DNA from: Vibrio splendidus 12E03
GTDB lineage: Bacteria; Pseudomonadota; Gammaproteobacteria; Enterobacterales; Vibrionaceae
Assembly (NCBI RefSeq): GCF_000272105.2
Contig: NZ_AJZD02000360.1
Location: forward strand, 1-64,000
DNA length: 64,000 bases
Direction: 5' to 3'
Made by a program: the position numbers and the translations under genes. Of the stretch, positions 9,668-18,067 are shown piece after piece. Every line of letters starts with the position of its first letter. Position 1 is the first letter of the stretch. The notes under the pieces are model-generated. The model was given only the letters and a program-made list of their open reading frames with translations, did not search any database and was not told the DNA's origin.

Positions 9668-9699
9668 AAGCAGCCCTAATTAACAGGGCTGCTTTTTTT
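9668..9699 (+). terminator. Rho-independent terminator after cdd
   Basis: AAGCAGCCCT (9668-9677), 7-nt loop, AGGGCTGCTT (9685-9694), then T7. It begins 27 bp after the cdd stop. Confidence 0.92.
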
Positions 9700-9724
9700 A
9701 TGCCTGTAATTAACGCAACAACGT

Positions 9725-9740
9725 GCGCAAACGTTTGCTT
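9725..9740. promoter_or_regulatory. PurR box upstream of purT
   Basis: GCGCAAACGTTTGCTT is nearly identical to the PurR operator consensus ACGCAAACGTTTGCGT and lies 68 bp before the purT start. This predicts repression by PurR with hypoxanthine or guanine. Confidence 0.85.
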
Positions 9741-9807
9741 TTGTCATTGAAATAAGTATGATCACCCCGTTTTCAATCAATCGTTCAAAAGATCGGAAGG
9801 AATTTCT

Positions 9808-10983
9808 ATGTTTGGTACTGCTACTCGTGAAAATGCTACTCGTGTACTTCTATTAGGTTCAGGTGAACTCGGCAAAGAAGTTGCTATCGAGTGCCAACGT
9901 TTAGGTTTGGAAGTTATTGCTTGTGACCGTTATGCAGACGCACCAGCGATGCAAGTTGCGCATCGTAGCCATGTATTAGACATGTTAGACGGCGATGCAC
10001 TTCAAGCGATCATTGAACTAGAAAAGCCAGATTATGTGGTTCCTGAAATTGAAGCTATTGCCACCAGCAAACTGGTAGAACTAGAAGCGCAAGGCTTAAA
10101 TGTCGTTCCAACTGCGAATGCGACCAAGCTAACGATGAACCGCGAAGGTATCCGTCGCCTAGCTGCAGAAGAGCTAAAACTGAGCACTTCTCCTTACCGC
10201 TTTGCAGATACCTTTGAAGATTTCTCAGCAGCCGTTGAATTTGTTGGTATGCCTTGCGTTATTAAGCCAGTAATGAGCTCTTCAGGTAAAGGCCAAAGCG
10301 TCATCAAAACAGAAGAAGACATTCAGAAGTCTTGGGACTACGCACAAGAAGGCGGTCGTACTGGCGCGGGTCGTGTAATCGTTGAAGGCTTCATCGACTT
10401 TGATTACGAAATTACGTTACTTACCGTTCGCGCTGTTGATGGTGTGCATTTCTGTGCGCCTATCGGTCACCGCCAAGAAGACGGTGATTACCGCGAGTCA
10501 TGGCAGCCACAAGTGATGTCAGACAACGCACTTAAAGCCGCGCAATACACGGCAGAGCAAGTGGTTAACGCTCTAGGTGGTCACGGTATCTTTGGCGTCG
10601 AACTGTTTGTTAAAGGCGATCACGTTATCTTTAACGAAGTATCCCCTCGCCCACACGATACTGGCTTAGTGACATTGATGTCTCAAGACTCATCTGAATT
10701 CGCACTGCACGTACGCGCCTTTACCGGTATGCCGATCAAATCCATCACGCAATACGGCCCGTGTGCTTCAGCGGTTATCCTTGGCCAAGGCACTTCAACC
10801 AACATTCGTTTTGAAGGTCTTACAGAGGCGCTAGACGCACCACAAACACAAGTTCGCCTGTTTGGTAAGCCTGATATCGATGGCCGCCGTCGTCTAGGTG
10901 TGGCGCTTACTCGTCGCAGCAGCACTGAGACAGCGATTGAAGATGCAATTGAGAGCGCGTCAAAAGTAAAAGTGATTTACTAA
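9808..10983 (+). CDS. purT: Formate-dependent phosphoribosylglycinamide formyltransferase (GAR transformylase 2)
   Basis: Makes formyl-GAR from GAR, formate and ATP in de novo purine synthesis; cytosolic. The 391-residue length is normal. The N-terminal domain begins with the nucleotide-fold LLLGSGELGKEVAIE. The ATP-grasp domain has VIKPVMSSSGKGQS (about 152-165) and FNEVSPRPHDTGLVTL (about 274-290) with the Mg2+-binding Glu and Asn. RBS CGGAAGGAA lies upstream. A PurR box at 9725 fits purine regulation. It ends with a hairpin at 11029, shared in position with the convergent tpm gene. Confidence 0.97.
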   Translation: MFGTATRENATRVLLLGSGELGKEVAIECQRLGLEVIACDRYADAPAMQVAHRSHVLDMLDGDALQAIIELEKPDYVVPEIEAIATSKLVELEAQGLNVVPTANATKLTMNREGIRRLAAEELKLSTSPYRFADTFEDFSAAVEFVGMPCVIKPVMSSSGKGQSVIKTEEDIQKSWDYAQEGGRTGAGRVIVEGFIDFDYEITLLTVRAVDGVHFCAPIGHRQEDGDYRESWQPQVMSDNALKAAQYTAEQVVNALGGHGIFGVELFVKGDHVIFNEVSPRPHDTGLVTLMSQDSSEFALHVRAFTGMPIKSITQYGPCASAVILGQGTSTNIRFEGLTEALDAPQTQVRLFGKPDIDGRRRLGVALTRRSSTETAIEDAIESASKVKVIY

Positions 10984-11028
10984 CCTGCTATTCAATTCTG
11001 AACAATCACGAGTTCAAATCCGAACCAT

Positions 11029-11059
11029 AAAAAAGACGGGCTATCGAGCCCGTCTTTTT
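11029..11059. terminator. Bidirectional terminator between purT and tpm
   Basis: AAAAAAGACGGGC (11029-11041) pairs with GCCCGTCTTTTT (11048-11059). It is A-rich on one side and T-rich on the other, so it can serve both convergent genes. Confidence 0.9.
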
Positions 11060-11097
11060 GTTGGTGTTATCTGTTGGCTTAACTAAGCAGACTGAAC

Positions 11098-11751
11098 TTA
11101 AGCGTCTGACTCAATCAAATACACTTCTTCACAGAAGCGAGACAAACCTTTCTTCGCAATCTTGGGATGTTCATCGTCCGCTATATCTTGATTCAACAAT
11201 GTGATTTTGTATCCAGCGAACAACTGAGTGATCTCTAGTTTAGGCACGCTAAACGGAGGGCCCACCATCTCGCTTTGGTCATAATCTAGAGTCACCAGAA
11301 GGATCTTACCACCCGGTTTCAGCAGTTGTTTTAAACGCTCTACATACTGCACTCGCATCTCTTCAGGCAATGCGACTAAAGACGCGCGATCATAAATGGT
11401 ATCGACAGGCTGGATTGGCGCTGTAAAGTAATCGCCCGTGTAGATGTTCAGTTCATCGAATTGGTAGAGCTCGTGCTGACCGCTAATTTGAGTCACAGTC
11501 GGGGTGTAAAGGTGCTCTGCAAAAAATGCGCGAACCGCAATCTGGCTTAACTCGACACCTTGAACATCCTCATGCTTTGAAGCTAGCCAAATCAGATCTT
11601 CACTTTTGCCACAAAGTGGAACAAACACACTCTTCTCGTAGCTAGGCTCAGTCTTTTCCCAAAATTTAATCAGAAGTGGGTTTACATCTTCGAGGTGGAA
11701 ACCAATTTGGTTGGCTGCCCATTTATTGTGCCAAAATTCAGGATTATTCAT
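11098..11751 (-). CDS. tpm: Thiopurine S-methyltransferase family protein
   Basis: A 217-residue SAM-dependent methyltransferase; bacterial members methylate thiopurines and detoxify tellurite and selenite. The N-terminal FWHNKWAANQIGFHLEDVNPLL is diagnostic for the TPMT family. The SAM pocket includes VFVPLCGKSEDLIWLA (about 42-57) and VQGVELS, and the acidic motif is IYDRASLVALP. Length matches the family. It is convergent with purT and divergent from relV. The 11752-12075 gap between tpm and relV is AT-rich divergent promoter DNA; I see no other feature in it. Confidence 0.93.
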   Translation of the reverse strand: MNNPEFWHNKWAANQIGFHLEDVNPLLIKFWEKTEPSYEKSVFVPLCGKSEDLIWLASKHEDVQGVELSQIAVRAFFAEHLYTPTVTQISGQHELYQFDELNIYTGDYFTAPIQPVDTIYDRASLVALPEEMRVQYVERLKQLLKPGGKILLVTLDYDQSEMVGPPFSVPKLEITQLFAGYKITLLNQDIADDEHPKIAKKGLSRFCEEVYLIESDA

Positions 11752-12075
11752 CTTTCGTTCATGTTAAACAGTCATAATGCAAGGGTACAGTATAGAGAAG
11801 TAAGAGCAACCTTAGCTTGGTTTAAAGTACCAAATTGGTTTCGATAAAATCAGAAACTGGCTAAGTTCAAAGTTCTGATAATTGCGGAACTAACGCTTGG
11901 ATTATTTGTCTATATCTTCACATTTTAAAGCAATATTAAACGTTAGAGTTGGTTTCTGTCTTAGCTAGCCCCATTTAATATGTAGTGAGTTTAGTTAAGC
12001 TGTTTTTACTCTTGTGCGTTACTGGTTACCCCTTTTGACTACCCGTTTTTTGTAACCTTGTATTTTGGAGTTTGA

Positions 12076-12852
12076 ATGAGTGTATTTCTCCGTACGACGG
12101 CCCTAATGCTTCTAGTATTGAGCCGAGCGCCTGCATTCGCAGCAGCACCTGTTTCAACAAGTTCAACTGATCAAACGCGCACTCCTGCGCAAAACCAAGT
12201 TTCATCAAATGTATTCCGCCATAGCCTAAGCGGCTTGTATGGCATTAAAGCATTCGACTCACGTCCGACTCAACCTTATACCGACTTCGATATTCTGTAC
12301 AGCAAAGCGCATCAAGGCCAAGCTGAACTAGAAACTATCTGTAAAAGCACAGCCCTACTCACCAATTCTGAAGCGCTCTTTGCTGGCGTTAAATCTCAAG
12401 CTCGTGCAGAAGAAAAAATCGCTCTTGAGCTTGATGGTGACGTAACAAAAATTACCGACTTAGCCCGTGCAACTATCATCGCGAACGATGTAGAGAGCTT
12501 GGTTGAAGTTTACGAAGCGCTAAGCCGCGAAGCAGACGTTGTTAAGCTGAAGAACAAGTTTAAATCACCAGCTGACTCTGGCTACCGTGACCTTAACTTA
12601 TTGGTTCGCTTACCTAAAACCAACATCATTGCAGAGGTTCAACTTCACTTAAAAGCGATTGCTGATGTGAAAAGTGGCCCTGAGCACGAGCTGTACGAAA
12701 TTATCCAAGGTATTGAGCGTCACGCAATTGCAGAACATCGCCCCATCAACGATATCGAAGCGGCACAAATTAATAGCCTAAGACGCCAATCTTTAGAGCT
12801 TTACCAACAAGCATGGCAACCGTACATTACAACGCACATTAAAGCGGCTTAA
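12076..12852 (+). CDS. relV: Small alarmone synthetase RelV with a signal-peptide-like N-terminus
   Basis: A 258-residue single-domain RelA/SpoT-type protein, predicted to make (p)ppGpp from ATP and GDP/GTP. The synthetase domain spans about 85-220: VKSQARAEEKI (Lys106, Arg110), ITDLARATII (Asp128, Arg131), LKNKFKSPADSGYRDLNL and IAEVQLHL (Glu187), then EHELYE. There is no hydrolase, TGS or ACT domain. It sits between tpm and ihfA as relV does in V. cholerae. Residues 1-23 look like a Sec signal (FLRTTALMLLVLSRAPAFAAA), odd for an enzyme needing cytosolic nucleotides. The start is fixed by TTGGAG 5 bp upstream of ATG. Confidence 0.88.
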   Translation: MSVFLRTTALMLLVLSRAPAFAAAPVSTSSTDQTRTPAQNQVSSNVFRHSLSGLYGIKAFDSRPTQPYTDFDILYSKAHQGQAELETICKSTALLTNSEALFAGVKSQARAEEKIALELDGDVTKITDLARATIIANDVESLVEVYEALSREADVVKLKNKFKSPADSGYRDLNLLVRLPKTNIIAEVQLHLKAIADVKSGPEHELYEIIQGIERHAIAEHRPINDIEAAQINSLRRQSLELYQQAWQPYITTHIKAA

Positions 12853-12881
12853 CTGACTAAGCTATCATAAACAAGAACGAC

Positions 12882-12909
12882 AAAGGGCTGCATAATCGCA
12901 GCCCTTTTT
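12882..12909 (+). terminator. Rho-independent terminator after relV
   Basis: AAAGGGCTGC (12882-12891), 6-nt loop, GCAGCCCTTT (12898-12907), followed by TT. It lies 30 bp downstream of the relV stop. Confidence 0.9.
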
Positions 12910-13046
12910 AGTATTTGTTGAGTAGCCTCTACACTTCCTATCCCAAATAATCAGATCGTTTAAATTTAGATCTCAGTCTCTTTTCTCCGTCGAACATTTC
13001 TGTTTCTATGGCGAATAAGCTTCTGACAAGAAAAGGAATTACGTCA

Positions 13047-14042
13047 ATGCAGAATAACAAATCCATGCTTTCAATCGCGCTACTTGCTGCGTTTTCTGCA
13101 CACGCTAGTGCTGACGAATGCGGAAAGATGACCATTGCAGACATGAACTGGAACTCGGCGAGCCTTATTGCTCGTGTCGACCAATTCATTTTGAATAACG
13201 GCTATGGCTGTGAAGCGGATTTGATCCCCGGTGATAGCGTCCCTACAGGCACGTCAATGATTGAAAAAGGTCAACCTGATGTTGCGCCAGAGCTTTGGAC
13301 TAATGGCATCAAAGAAGCGTTGGATAAGGGCGTTACGGATATGCGTCTACGTTACGCAGGCAAGTCTTTGGTCAACGGCGGTGAAGAAGGTTTCTGGGTA
13401 CCAAACTACCTTGTTGAACAGTACCCAGAGCTTACAACCATTGAAGGTGTCATCAAACACGCTGAGTTATTCGAACACCCAGAAGACGATGAAAAGTTCG
13501 CATTCTATAGCTGCCCGGCAGGATGGACATGTCAGATAACTTCCGAACACTTGTTTAATGCGATGGGTTTAGATAAACATGGATTTGAAATGGTGGATCC
13601 GGGTTCAGGTGCTGCACTGGCAGGAACCATTGCCAAAGCTTATGAACGTGGGAAACCATGGTTTGGTTACTATTGGTCACCAACACCTGTGTTGGGTAAA
13701 TACGATATGGTGAAGGTTGATTTCGGAAGTGGTACCGACATTCAAGAGTTCCGTAACTGTACGACACAACCCGATTGTGAATCTCCTAAAGTGACCATGT
13801 ATCCACCAGCACCGGTTCACACAATCACCACAGAAGCCTTTGCTAATAACGAACCTCTTGCCTACCAATACTTTGAAAAGCGTGGTTTTACCAATAAACA
13901 AATGAGTGAGTTGCTGGCCTGGATGGAAGACAACCAAGCCGACGCCGAAGAAGCCATGTATTACTTTCTAGAAAGCTCACCACAGGTATGGAAGCCTTGG
14001 GTGTCTGAAGACATCGCAAGTAAGGTTCAACAAGCCCTTTAG
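13047..14042 (+). CDS. Glycine betaine/choline-type ABC transporter substrate-binding protein
   Basis: A periplasmic solute-binding protein of the OpuAC/ProX class. I place the start at the ATG at 13047, preceded by AAAGGA, because the protein then opens with a signal peptide (SMLSIALLAAFSAHASA-DE). The mature part contains the early MNWNSASLIARVDQFIL, the hinge segment with TGTSMIEKGQPDVAPELW, and several Trp residues that could form an aromatic cage for a quaternary amine (WTNG, GFWVPNY, WFGYYWSPTP). No permease or ATPase gene is adjacent, so it is an orphan binding protein. The exact ligand is uncertain. Confidence 0.85.
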   Translation: MQNNKSMLSIALLAAFSAHASADECGKMTIADMNWNSASLIARVDQFILNNGYGCEADLIPGDSVPTGTSMIEKGQPDVAPELWTNGIKEALDKGVTDMRLRYAGKSLVNGGEEGFWVPNYLVEQYPELTTIEGVIKHAELFEHPEDDEKFAFYSCPAGWTCQITSEHLFNAMGLDKHGFEMVDPGSGAALAGTIAKAYERGKPWFGYYWSPTPVLGKYDMVKVDFGSGTDIQEFRNCTTQPDCESPKVTMYPPAPVHTITTEAFANNEPLAYQYFEKRGFTNKQMSELLAWMEDNQADAEEAMYYFLESSPQVWKPWVSEDIASKVQQAL

Positions 14043-14058
14043 AGTGAAGATTCAAAGT

Positions 14059-14079
14059 CAGAGGCCTAGCCTCTGTTTT
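14059..14079 (+). terminator. Terminator after the betaine-binding protein gene
   Basis: CAGAGGC-CTA-GCCTCTG (14059-14075) followed by TTTT; 17 bp past the stop. Confidence 0.8.
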
Positions 14080-14180
14080 CGCATCTAAAGCAAGTTCTTA
14101 CAGGACAGTAAATAGATGGAGTTTGAGAAAGGTTACTAAAAGTTAAAGAAATGCGTTTAGCTTAAACTCTATGCAGATAC

Positions 14181-14204
14181 AAAAAGACCACGCTAGGCGT
14201 GGTC
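14181..14204 (-). terminator. Terminator after ihfA
   Basis: Reading the minus strand, GACCACGC and GCGTGGTC (14186-14204) form a tight hairpin followed by five T residues. It lies just past the ihfA stop at 14215. Confidence 0.85.
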
Positions 14205-14214
14205 TATTGCTTGG

Positions 14215-14511
14215 CTACTTCTCGATTTTAATATTTTCGACACGGGCCTTTAGTTTTTGTCCCGGTCTAAAAGTAACAACACGTCGAGCAGAAATTGGAA
14301 TGTCTTCACCAGTTTTCGGGTTACGACCAGGTCGCTCGTTTTTCTCGCGAAGATCAAAATTACCAAAACCAGACAGTTTTACCTGTTCGCCATTTTCGAG
14401 CGCCTTACGAACTTCTTCGAAAAACACTTCCACCGTTTCCTTGGCATCCCGCTTGCTGTATCCGAGTGTCTCAAACAGGTTCTCAGCCAAATCGGCCTTC
14501 GTGAGTGCCAT
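14215..14511 (-). CDS. ihfA: Integration host factor subunit alpha
   Basis: The 98-residue alpha subunit of the DNA-bending heterodimer IHF. It begins MALTKADLAENLFE, as IhfA does, and has the beta-arm sequence GRNPKTGEDIPISARRVVTF with the minor-groove Pro, then the C-terminal KARVEN. Length is exactly typical. In enterics and V. cholerae ihfA directly follows pheT; here the upstream side (higher coordinates) is a long stretch without a convincing gene, so the usual operon is broken. Minus-strand RBS AGGAAAG lies before ATG. Confidence 0.97.
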   Translation of the reverse strand: MALTKADLAENLFETLGYSKRDAKETVEVFFEEVRKALENGEQVKLSGFGNFDLREKNERPGRNPKTGEDIPISARRVVTFRPGQKLKARVENIKIEK

Positions 14512-14990
14512 AAAACTTTCCTCAAAGCTATGTTAAACATTGCTACCATCGCCAGTAGCGCCAAAGCATTTACCCTATTCAATCAATGAGATAAGGTCAT
14601 TTACAAGGAAAGTGTATGCCAAGCTTCTGATTTTCGCCAACTTTTTTATCTTAACTATTTAATTATTCTTTCAAATCAGAAAGATAACTCGCTTCAAATT
14701 TCACATATATAGCTAAAAACCATCTACTCAACAGTAACTAAATGGAGTTATATTCCACACAAGCAACCCTTAATAGAATTTAAAACTTTAGCGAACTAAA
14801 TAATAATTTTTGAGACTTTTCTCCGATACCCAATAAAATCAGCCACTTGATTTGATATGAGACTCAAAAGAGGTTACTAAATAAGCGTTATTAAATATAA
14901 GATTTGTATCATTTCAGAATTTAATTCGAATTCACTTATAAAAGCCTATGTTCTTTTGGGGTTTTCGATTACAACTTAACAGAGGATGGC

Positions 14991-15098
14991 TTGACGGAAT
15001 CAGAACTCGATGAGTGTATCGAAACCAGAATAGAAATGATCGGTCTAGAAATAGACGATTATCTTGAGAGCCAGTTACTTGCGTGTATGGTTAGTTGA
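14991..15098 (+). CDS. Possible 35-residue ORF or coding remnant
   Basis: A TTG preceded by AGAGG opens a 35-codon frame rich in Glu/Asp/Leu (TESELDECIETRIEMIGLE, then IDDYLESQLLACMVS). The same frame stays open about 16 codons further upstream without a start codon. The composition looks protein-like, so it may be a tiny gene or the 3' remnant of a lost one. I do not recognise it. Confidence 0.25.
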   Translation: MTESELDECIETRIEMIGLEIDDYLESQLLACMVS

Positions 15099-15143
15099 TT
15101 GCTTAGGGCGGGTTGACCTTTCGTGGTTAAATTTTGTTCGGAT

Positions 15144-15252
15144 GGGGACGCCTAGTCAAAAGCGTTTTAATCGCAGCGAGGGGAGATTTGCCTAATCACT
15201 CTAAGTAAATCTCCCCCAACAAAGAGTAAAACGCTTTTTGCGGGGGCGCCCA
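15144..15252. repeat. Long imperfect inverted repeat
   Basis: The left arm contains CAAAAGCGTTTTA and GGGGAGATTT; the right arm contains AAATCTCCCCC and TAAAACGCTTTTTG, so the arms pair over most of about 45 bp each around a central loop of about 20 bp. GC-rich ends (GGGGACGCC, GGGGGCGCCC) close the structure. It could be a folded RNA or a miniature repeat element. No ORF inside. Confidence 0.6.
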
Positions 15253-15298
15253 GCTCGAACCCTTCGGGCAGCGTTTGCTGGTCACTTCTTCGACATAG

Positions 15299-15330
15299 AA
15301 TAAGACCTCACAAGTGCGAGGTCTTATTTG
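15299..15330. terminator. Bidirectional terminator, 3' of the DMT transporter gene
   Basis: AATAAGACCTC (15299-15309) pairs with GAGGTCTTATT (15318-15328). Confidence 0.85.
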
Positions 15331-15368
15331 TCATTCAAAGCTACTCATGCAATATCAGCTTTCTTCAA

Positions 15369-16265
15369 TCATTTTTGTTCAGCAAGTGTTTGTGTCGCTT
15401 TGGTATCCGTTACATTCGCAGGTTTCACAATCAAACCAATCCCGACAAGAAACAGTATTGATGCAACAACCTGAGCCACAGACAGCACCTCATCATACAT
15501 AAAGTAACCGCTAATCAATGCGAAGATAGGCACTAACAAGGTTAACGGCGCGGTCGTGCTTAAAGGGTATTGGATTAGCAGCTTATTCCATACCCAATAA
15601 CCAAATAGCGTGGTTGGGTAAGCCTGAAACAGCACCGCAATCGTCGTGTTCCAATCCCATTGTTCGATGCCCTGCCAGATAATTTGGTCACCATGTAACA
15701 TCACAACAAACAACACCAACGGCACTGGCGCAAACAGCATTCCCCACACATTGAATGCAAAAGCCTGTTTAGTTTTAGACGCCTTAACAATCACGCCCAT
15801 CAAGGTCCAACTGCACGCCGCAATCATAATCAAGATCACGCCATTAACGGTGACATTGCCCGTTGCTGCAGATACCAATACCGCCAACGCACACATGGCT
15901 AGCATCGCACCCAATAATTTACGAACGGAAGCACTCTCCTTGAACACCCACACGCCAACCGCCATGCCGATTAATACGTTGGTTGAAAGCAAGACCGATG
16001 AAAGCCCAGACGATAAACCAGATGTGATCGACCATGAAGCCATACCCCAGATACCCACACCGAACACAAAGCCATAACTGACTAAGTAGCGCCAAGCGAC
16101 ATTAGGTCTCGCTACAAAACATATCACCGGAATCACCGCTAGCGAGAAACGCGCGGCGGTTGCTAACAACGGATGAACATTAGTCACACCCATTTTGATC
16201 ATCGAGAAGTTGAATCCCCAAATCGCCATGACGAATACCGCTAACAACAAATCATTTCTTTTCAT
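15369..16265 (-). CDS. EamA-family (DMT superfamily) transporter
   Basis: A 298-residue inner-membrane protein with ten hydrophobic segments arranged as two EamA repeats (about 5-135 and 145-285). It opens with FVMAIWGFNFSMIKMG, a common start for this family, and keeps the Pro/Gly-rich TTLFGYWVWNKLL segment in repeat two. Members export amino acids or other small metabolites. It runs divergently from a MocR-type regulator (16369), with two identical 14-bp direct repeats between them, so it is the likely regulated target. The substrate is unknown. Confidence 0.88.
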   Translation of the reverse strand: MKRNDLLLAVFVMAIWGFNFSMIKMGVTNVHPLLATAARFSLAVIPVICFVARPNVAWRYLVSYGFVFGVGIWGMASWSITSGLSSGLSSVLLSTNVLIGMAVGVWVFKESASVRKLLGAMLAMCALAVLVSAATGNVTVNGVILIMIAACSWTLMGVIVKASKTKQAFAFNVWGMLFAPVPLVLFVVMLHGDQIIWQGIEQWDWNTTIAVLFQAYPTTLFGYWVWNKLLIQYPLSTTAPLTLLVPIFALISGYFMYDEVLSVAQVVASILFLVGIGLIVKPANVTDTKATQTLAEQK

Positions 16266-16306
16266 ACTGACCCCTCCTTTGTTTCGAATGAGTATCCCTT
16301 GAACAA

Positions 16307-16350
16307 TAAAACCAGTACAGATACAATTTTTACAATTAAAACCAGTACAG
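16307..16350. promoter_or_regulatory. Direct-repeat operator for the MocR-type regulator
   Basis: TAAAACCAGTACAG occurs at 16307-16320 and again at 16337-16350, a start-to-start spacing of exactly 30 bp (about three helical turns). Direct repeats in the divergent promoter are typical of MocR/PdxR binding sites. Confidence 0.7.
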
Positions 16351-16368
16351 TTAATAACGGTCGTGACA

Positions 16369-17751
16369 ATGAGTATCTACAGAAAGCTAGCCAATCAGTT
16401 TATCGATGAGATAGAAACAGGCAAAAGACCGGAAGGCGGACGCATGCCTTCGCTACGTCAATTGGCCAAGCAACAAGCCATCAGCATGTCGACCGTGGTG
16501 AGCTGTTACCAAGAACTGGAATCACAAGGCTGGATACATTCTCGACCGCAAGCAGGGTATTTTGTCTCGCCTCACAAGCCGTCTCACTCAACGCCTGAGT
16601 GGGCACAGTTTGAAAGTAAGATATCGAGTGTTAAGCAAACCTCTTCGACCCACAACTCAATCAACGGGCCGTTAGGGGTTTCGAGTACCACCAATGATGA
16701 GCAGTCGATCGTAGAATTGGAACGAAGTTTTCGTCGCACTATCAAACGGATGGGAAGTAGGCTCAACCATTACCCAGATACACAAGGTGAGCCGATCTTG
16801 CGACAGGCATTATCCACTCACTTTGCCAAGCTCGATGTGCACTTTTCACCTGAAGAGATGGTGATCACCACTGGATGTATGTCGGCGATTAAAGCTGCAC
16901 TTGAATCGTGTACCAAAGAAGGCGACACCATTGCGATTAGCTCGCCTTGTTTCAACGGTATTCTGGAATTGCTCGGACAAATGTCGCGACAAATCATCGA
17001 GATCCCGTCTCTAGATGATGGTGTCGACTTGCAACAACTGGAAGCGCATTTGAAGAATAAACGAGTGGATGCCGCGATCTTTTGTACCTCTCATATGAAC
17101 CCTCAAGGGATCAACATGTCGGCTAGTCAAAAGCAAAAGCTTGCTGAATTAGCGAATCACTATCGAGTGCCGATCATTGAAGATGATGTGTATCTGGAAC
17201 TGTCCTACTCCTCACACACGCCGCTGCCAGCAAAATACTCCGACAAAGGCGGCTATGTATTATGGTGTGGATCGGTATCGAAAAGCCTCTCACCGAGCTA
17301 CCGATTAGGATGGTGCTTACCGGGTAGGTACATAGACGAGTACAAGGCTCAGTTTTCTGCTGCGAGTTATGGCGTTGCCCTGCCCACTCAGCTTGCGGTT
17401 GCTGACTTTATCGAATCAGGCCAATACGCTAAACACATTCGAAGAAGGTGTGCTCAAATCCTTTCATTACGCCAGCAATATCTAAGCTATTTGGCTCAGC
17501 ATCTTCCTCAAGATGTGAAGATAAGTAACCCACAAGGTGGCATGGTGCTTTGGTTACAAATACCCAACTTGAACCAATCAACCTTTGCTCAGGCAGTTGC
17601 CGACCAGAACATTGATATCAGACTTGGACACCTGTTCAGCACTCTCGACCTTTACAGCAATTGCTTACGCATCAATATTGGTTACTCGTTAGAGGGGAAA
17701 GCCAAGCAGCAATTAGACGACTTAATAGAACTGATTCACATTCATAGGTAA
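16369..17751 (+). CDS. MocR-type GntR regulator with aminotransferase domain
   Basis: A 460-residue fusion. An N-terminal winged helix (about 1-70: IETGKRPEGGRMPSLRQLAKQQAISMSTVVSCYQ, in pieces) is joined by a linker to a fold-type I PLP aminotransferase-like domain (about 100-460) with ITTGCMSAIKAAL, IIEDDVYLEL (PLP-binding Asp) and SVSKSLSPSYRLGW (PLP Lys). MocR proteins sense PLP or an amino compound and control adjacent genes, here probably the EamA transporter. A GTG at 16363 would add two residues; I prefer the ATG at 16369. A 21-bp tandem duplication overlaps the 3' end. Confidence 0.9.
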   Translation: MSIYRKLANQFIDEIETGKRPEGGRMPSLRQLAKQQAISMSTVVSCYQELESQGWIHSRPQAGYFVSPHKPSHSTPEWAQFESKISSVKQTSSTHNSINGPLGVSSTTNDEQSIVELERSFRRTIKRMGSRLNHYPDTQGEPILRQALSTHFAKLDVHFSPEEMVITTGCMSAIKAALESCTKEGDTIAISSPCFNGILELLGQMSRQIIEIPSLDDGVDLQQLEAHLKNKRVDAAIFCTSHMNPQGINMSASQKQKLAELANHYRVPIIEDDVYLELSYSSHTPLPAKYSDKGGYVLWCGSVSKSLSPSYRLGWCLPGRYIDEYKAQFSAASYGVALPTQLAVADFIESGQYAKHIRRRCAQILSLRQQYLSYLAQHLPQDVKISNPQGGMVLWLQIPNLNQSTFAQAVADQNIDIRLGHLFSTLDLYSNCLRINIGYSLEGKAKQQLDDLIELIHIHR

Positions 17752-17781
17752 TACGTGCTAATTCATAGGTAATACGTGCTA
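17740..17781. repeat. 21-bp tandem duplication across the MocR stop codon
   Basis: ATTCATAGGTAATACGTGCT plus A occurs twice in direct succession (17740-17760, 17761-17781). The first copy includes the stop codon, so the duplication leaves the protein unchanged. It looks like recent replication slippage. The rest of 17752-18067 is AT-rich cqsA leader with no other clear feature. Confidence 0.85.
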
Positions 17782-18067
17782 GTTAATAAACAAAGCTAGC
17801 ACACCGTAGCTTTTCATAATCGACCTTTTCATAGCCATTCGAGCACCGAATTTTAATAGCCTTTTATCATAAAAAAGAAGGCTATTATTCCCATCTAAAC
17901 TAGGTTAAAGCCCCGAACCGTAAGGAAATTCACTCGCCTCAAAACCCTTAAATACTGAGTTTGCAAGCACGCACAAAATTATGCAACTTGGCCAATGACA
18001 CCTCACTTTTAATCGTCAATATACAACCGTCAGCGCTGGCGTTATCCTGTATTTGAAGAGAACTATT

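Larger units (their letters stand above)
14512..15368. other. Long stretch upstream of ihfA without a convincing gene
   Basis: 857 bp between ihfA and the DMT transporter gene. 14590-14940 is strongly AT-rich and holds no plausible frame. A short possible coding remnant lies at 14991-15098, a long imperfect inverted repeat at 15144-15252, and a terminator at 15299-15330. pheT would be expected here by synteny and is absent. Confidence 0.7.

Noticed and set aside
13008..13046. Longer start for the betaine-binding protein
   Set aside because: The extra 13 residues precede the signal peptide; the ATG at 13047 has a good RBS.
14171..14589. Plus-strand frames antisense to ihfA
   Set aside because: They mirror the conserved IhfA coding sequence in other frames and show no family motif of their own.
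15144..15252. Integron attC site or insertion-sequence end
   Set aside because: No attC core sites, integron cassette or transposase gene is associated; only the inverted repeat is supported.
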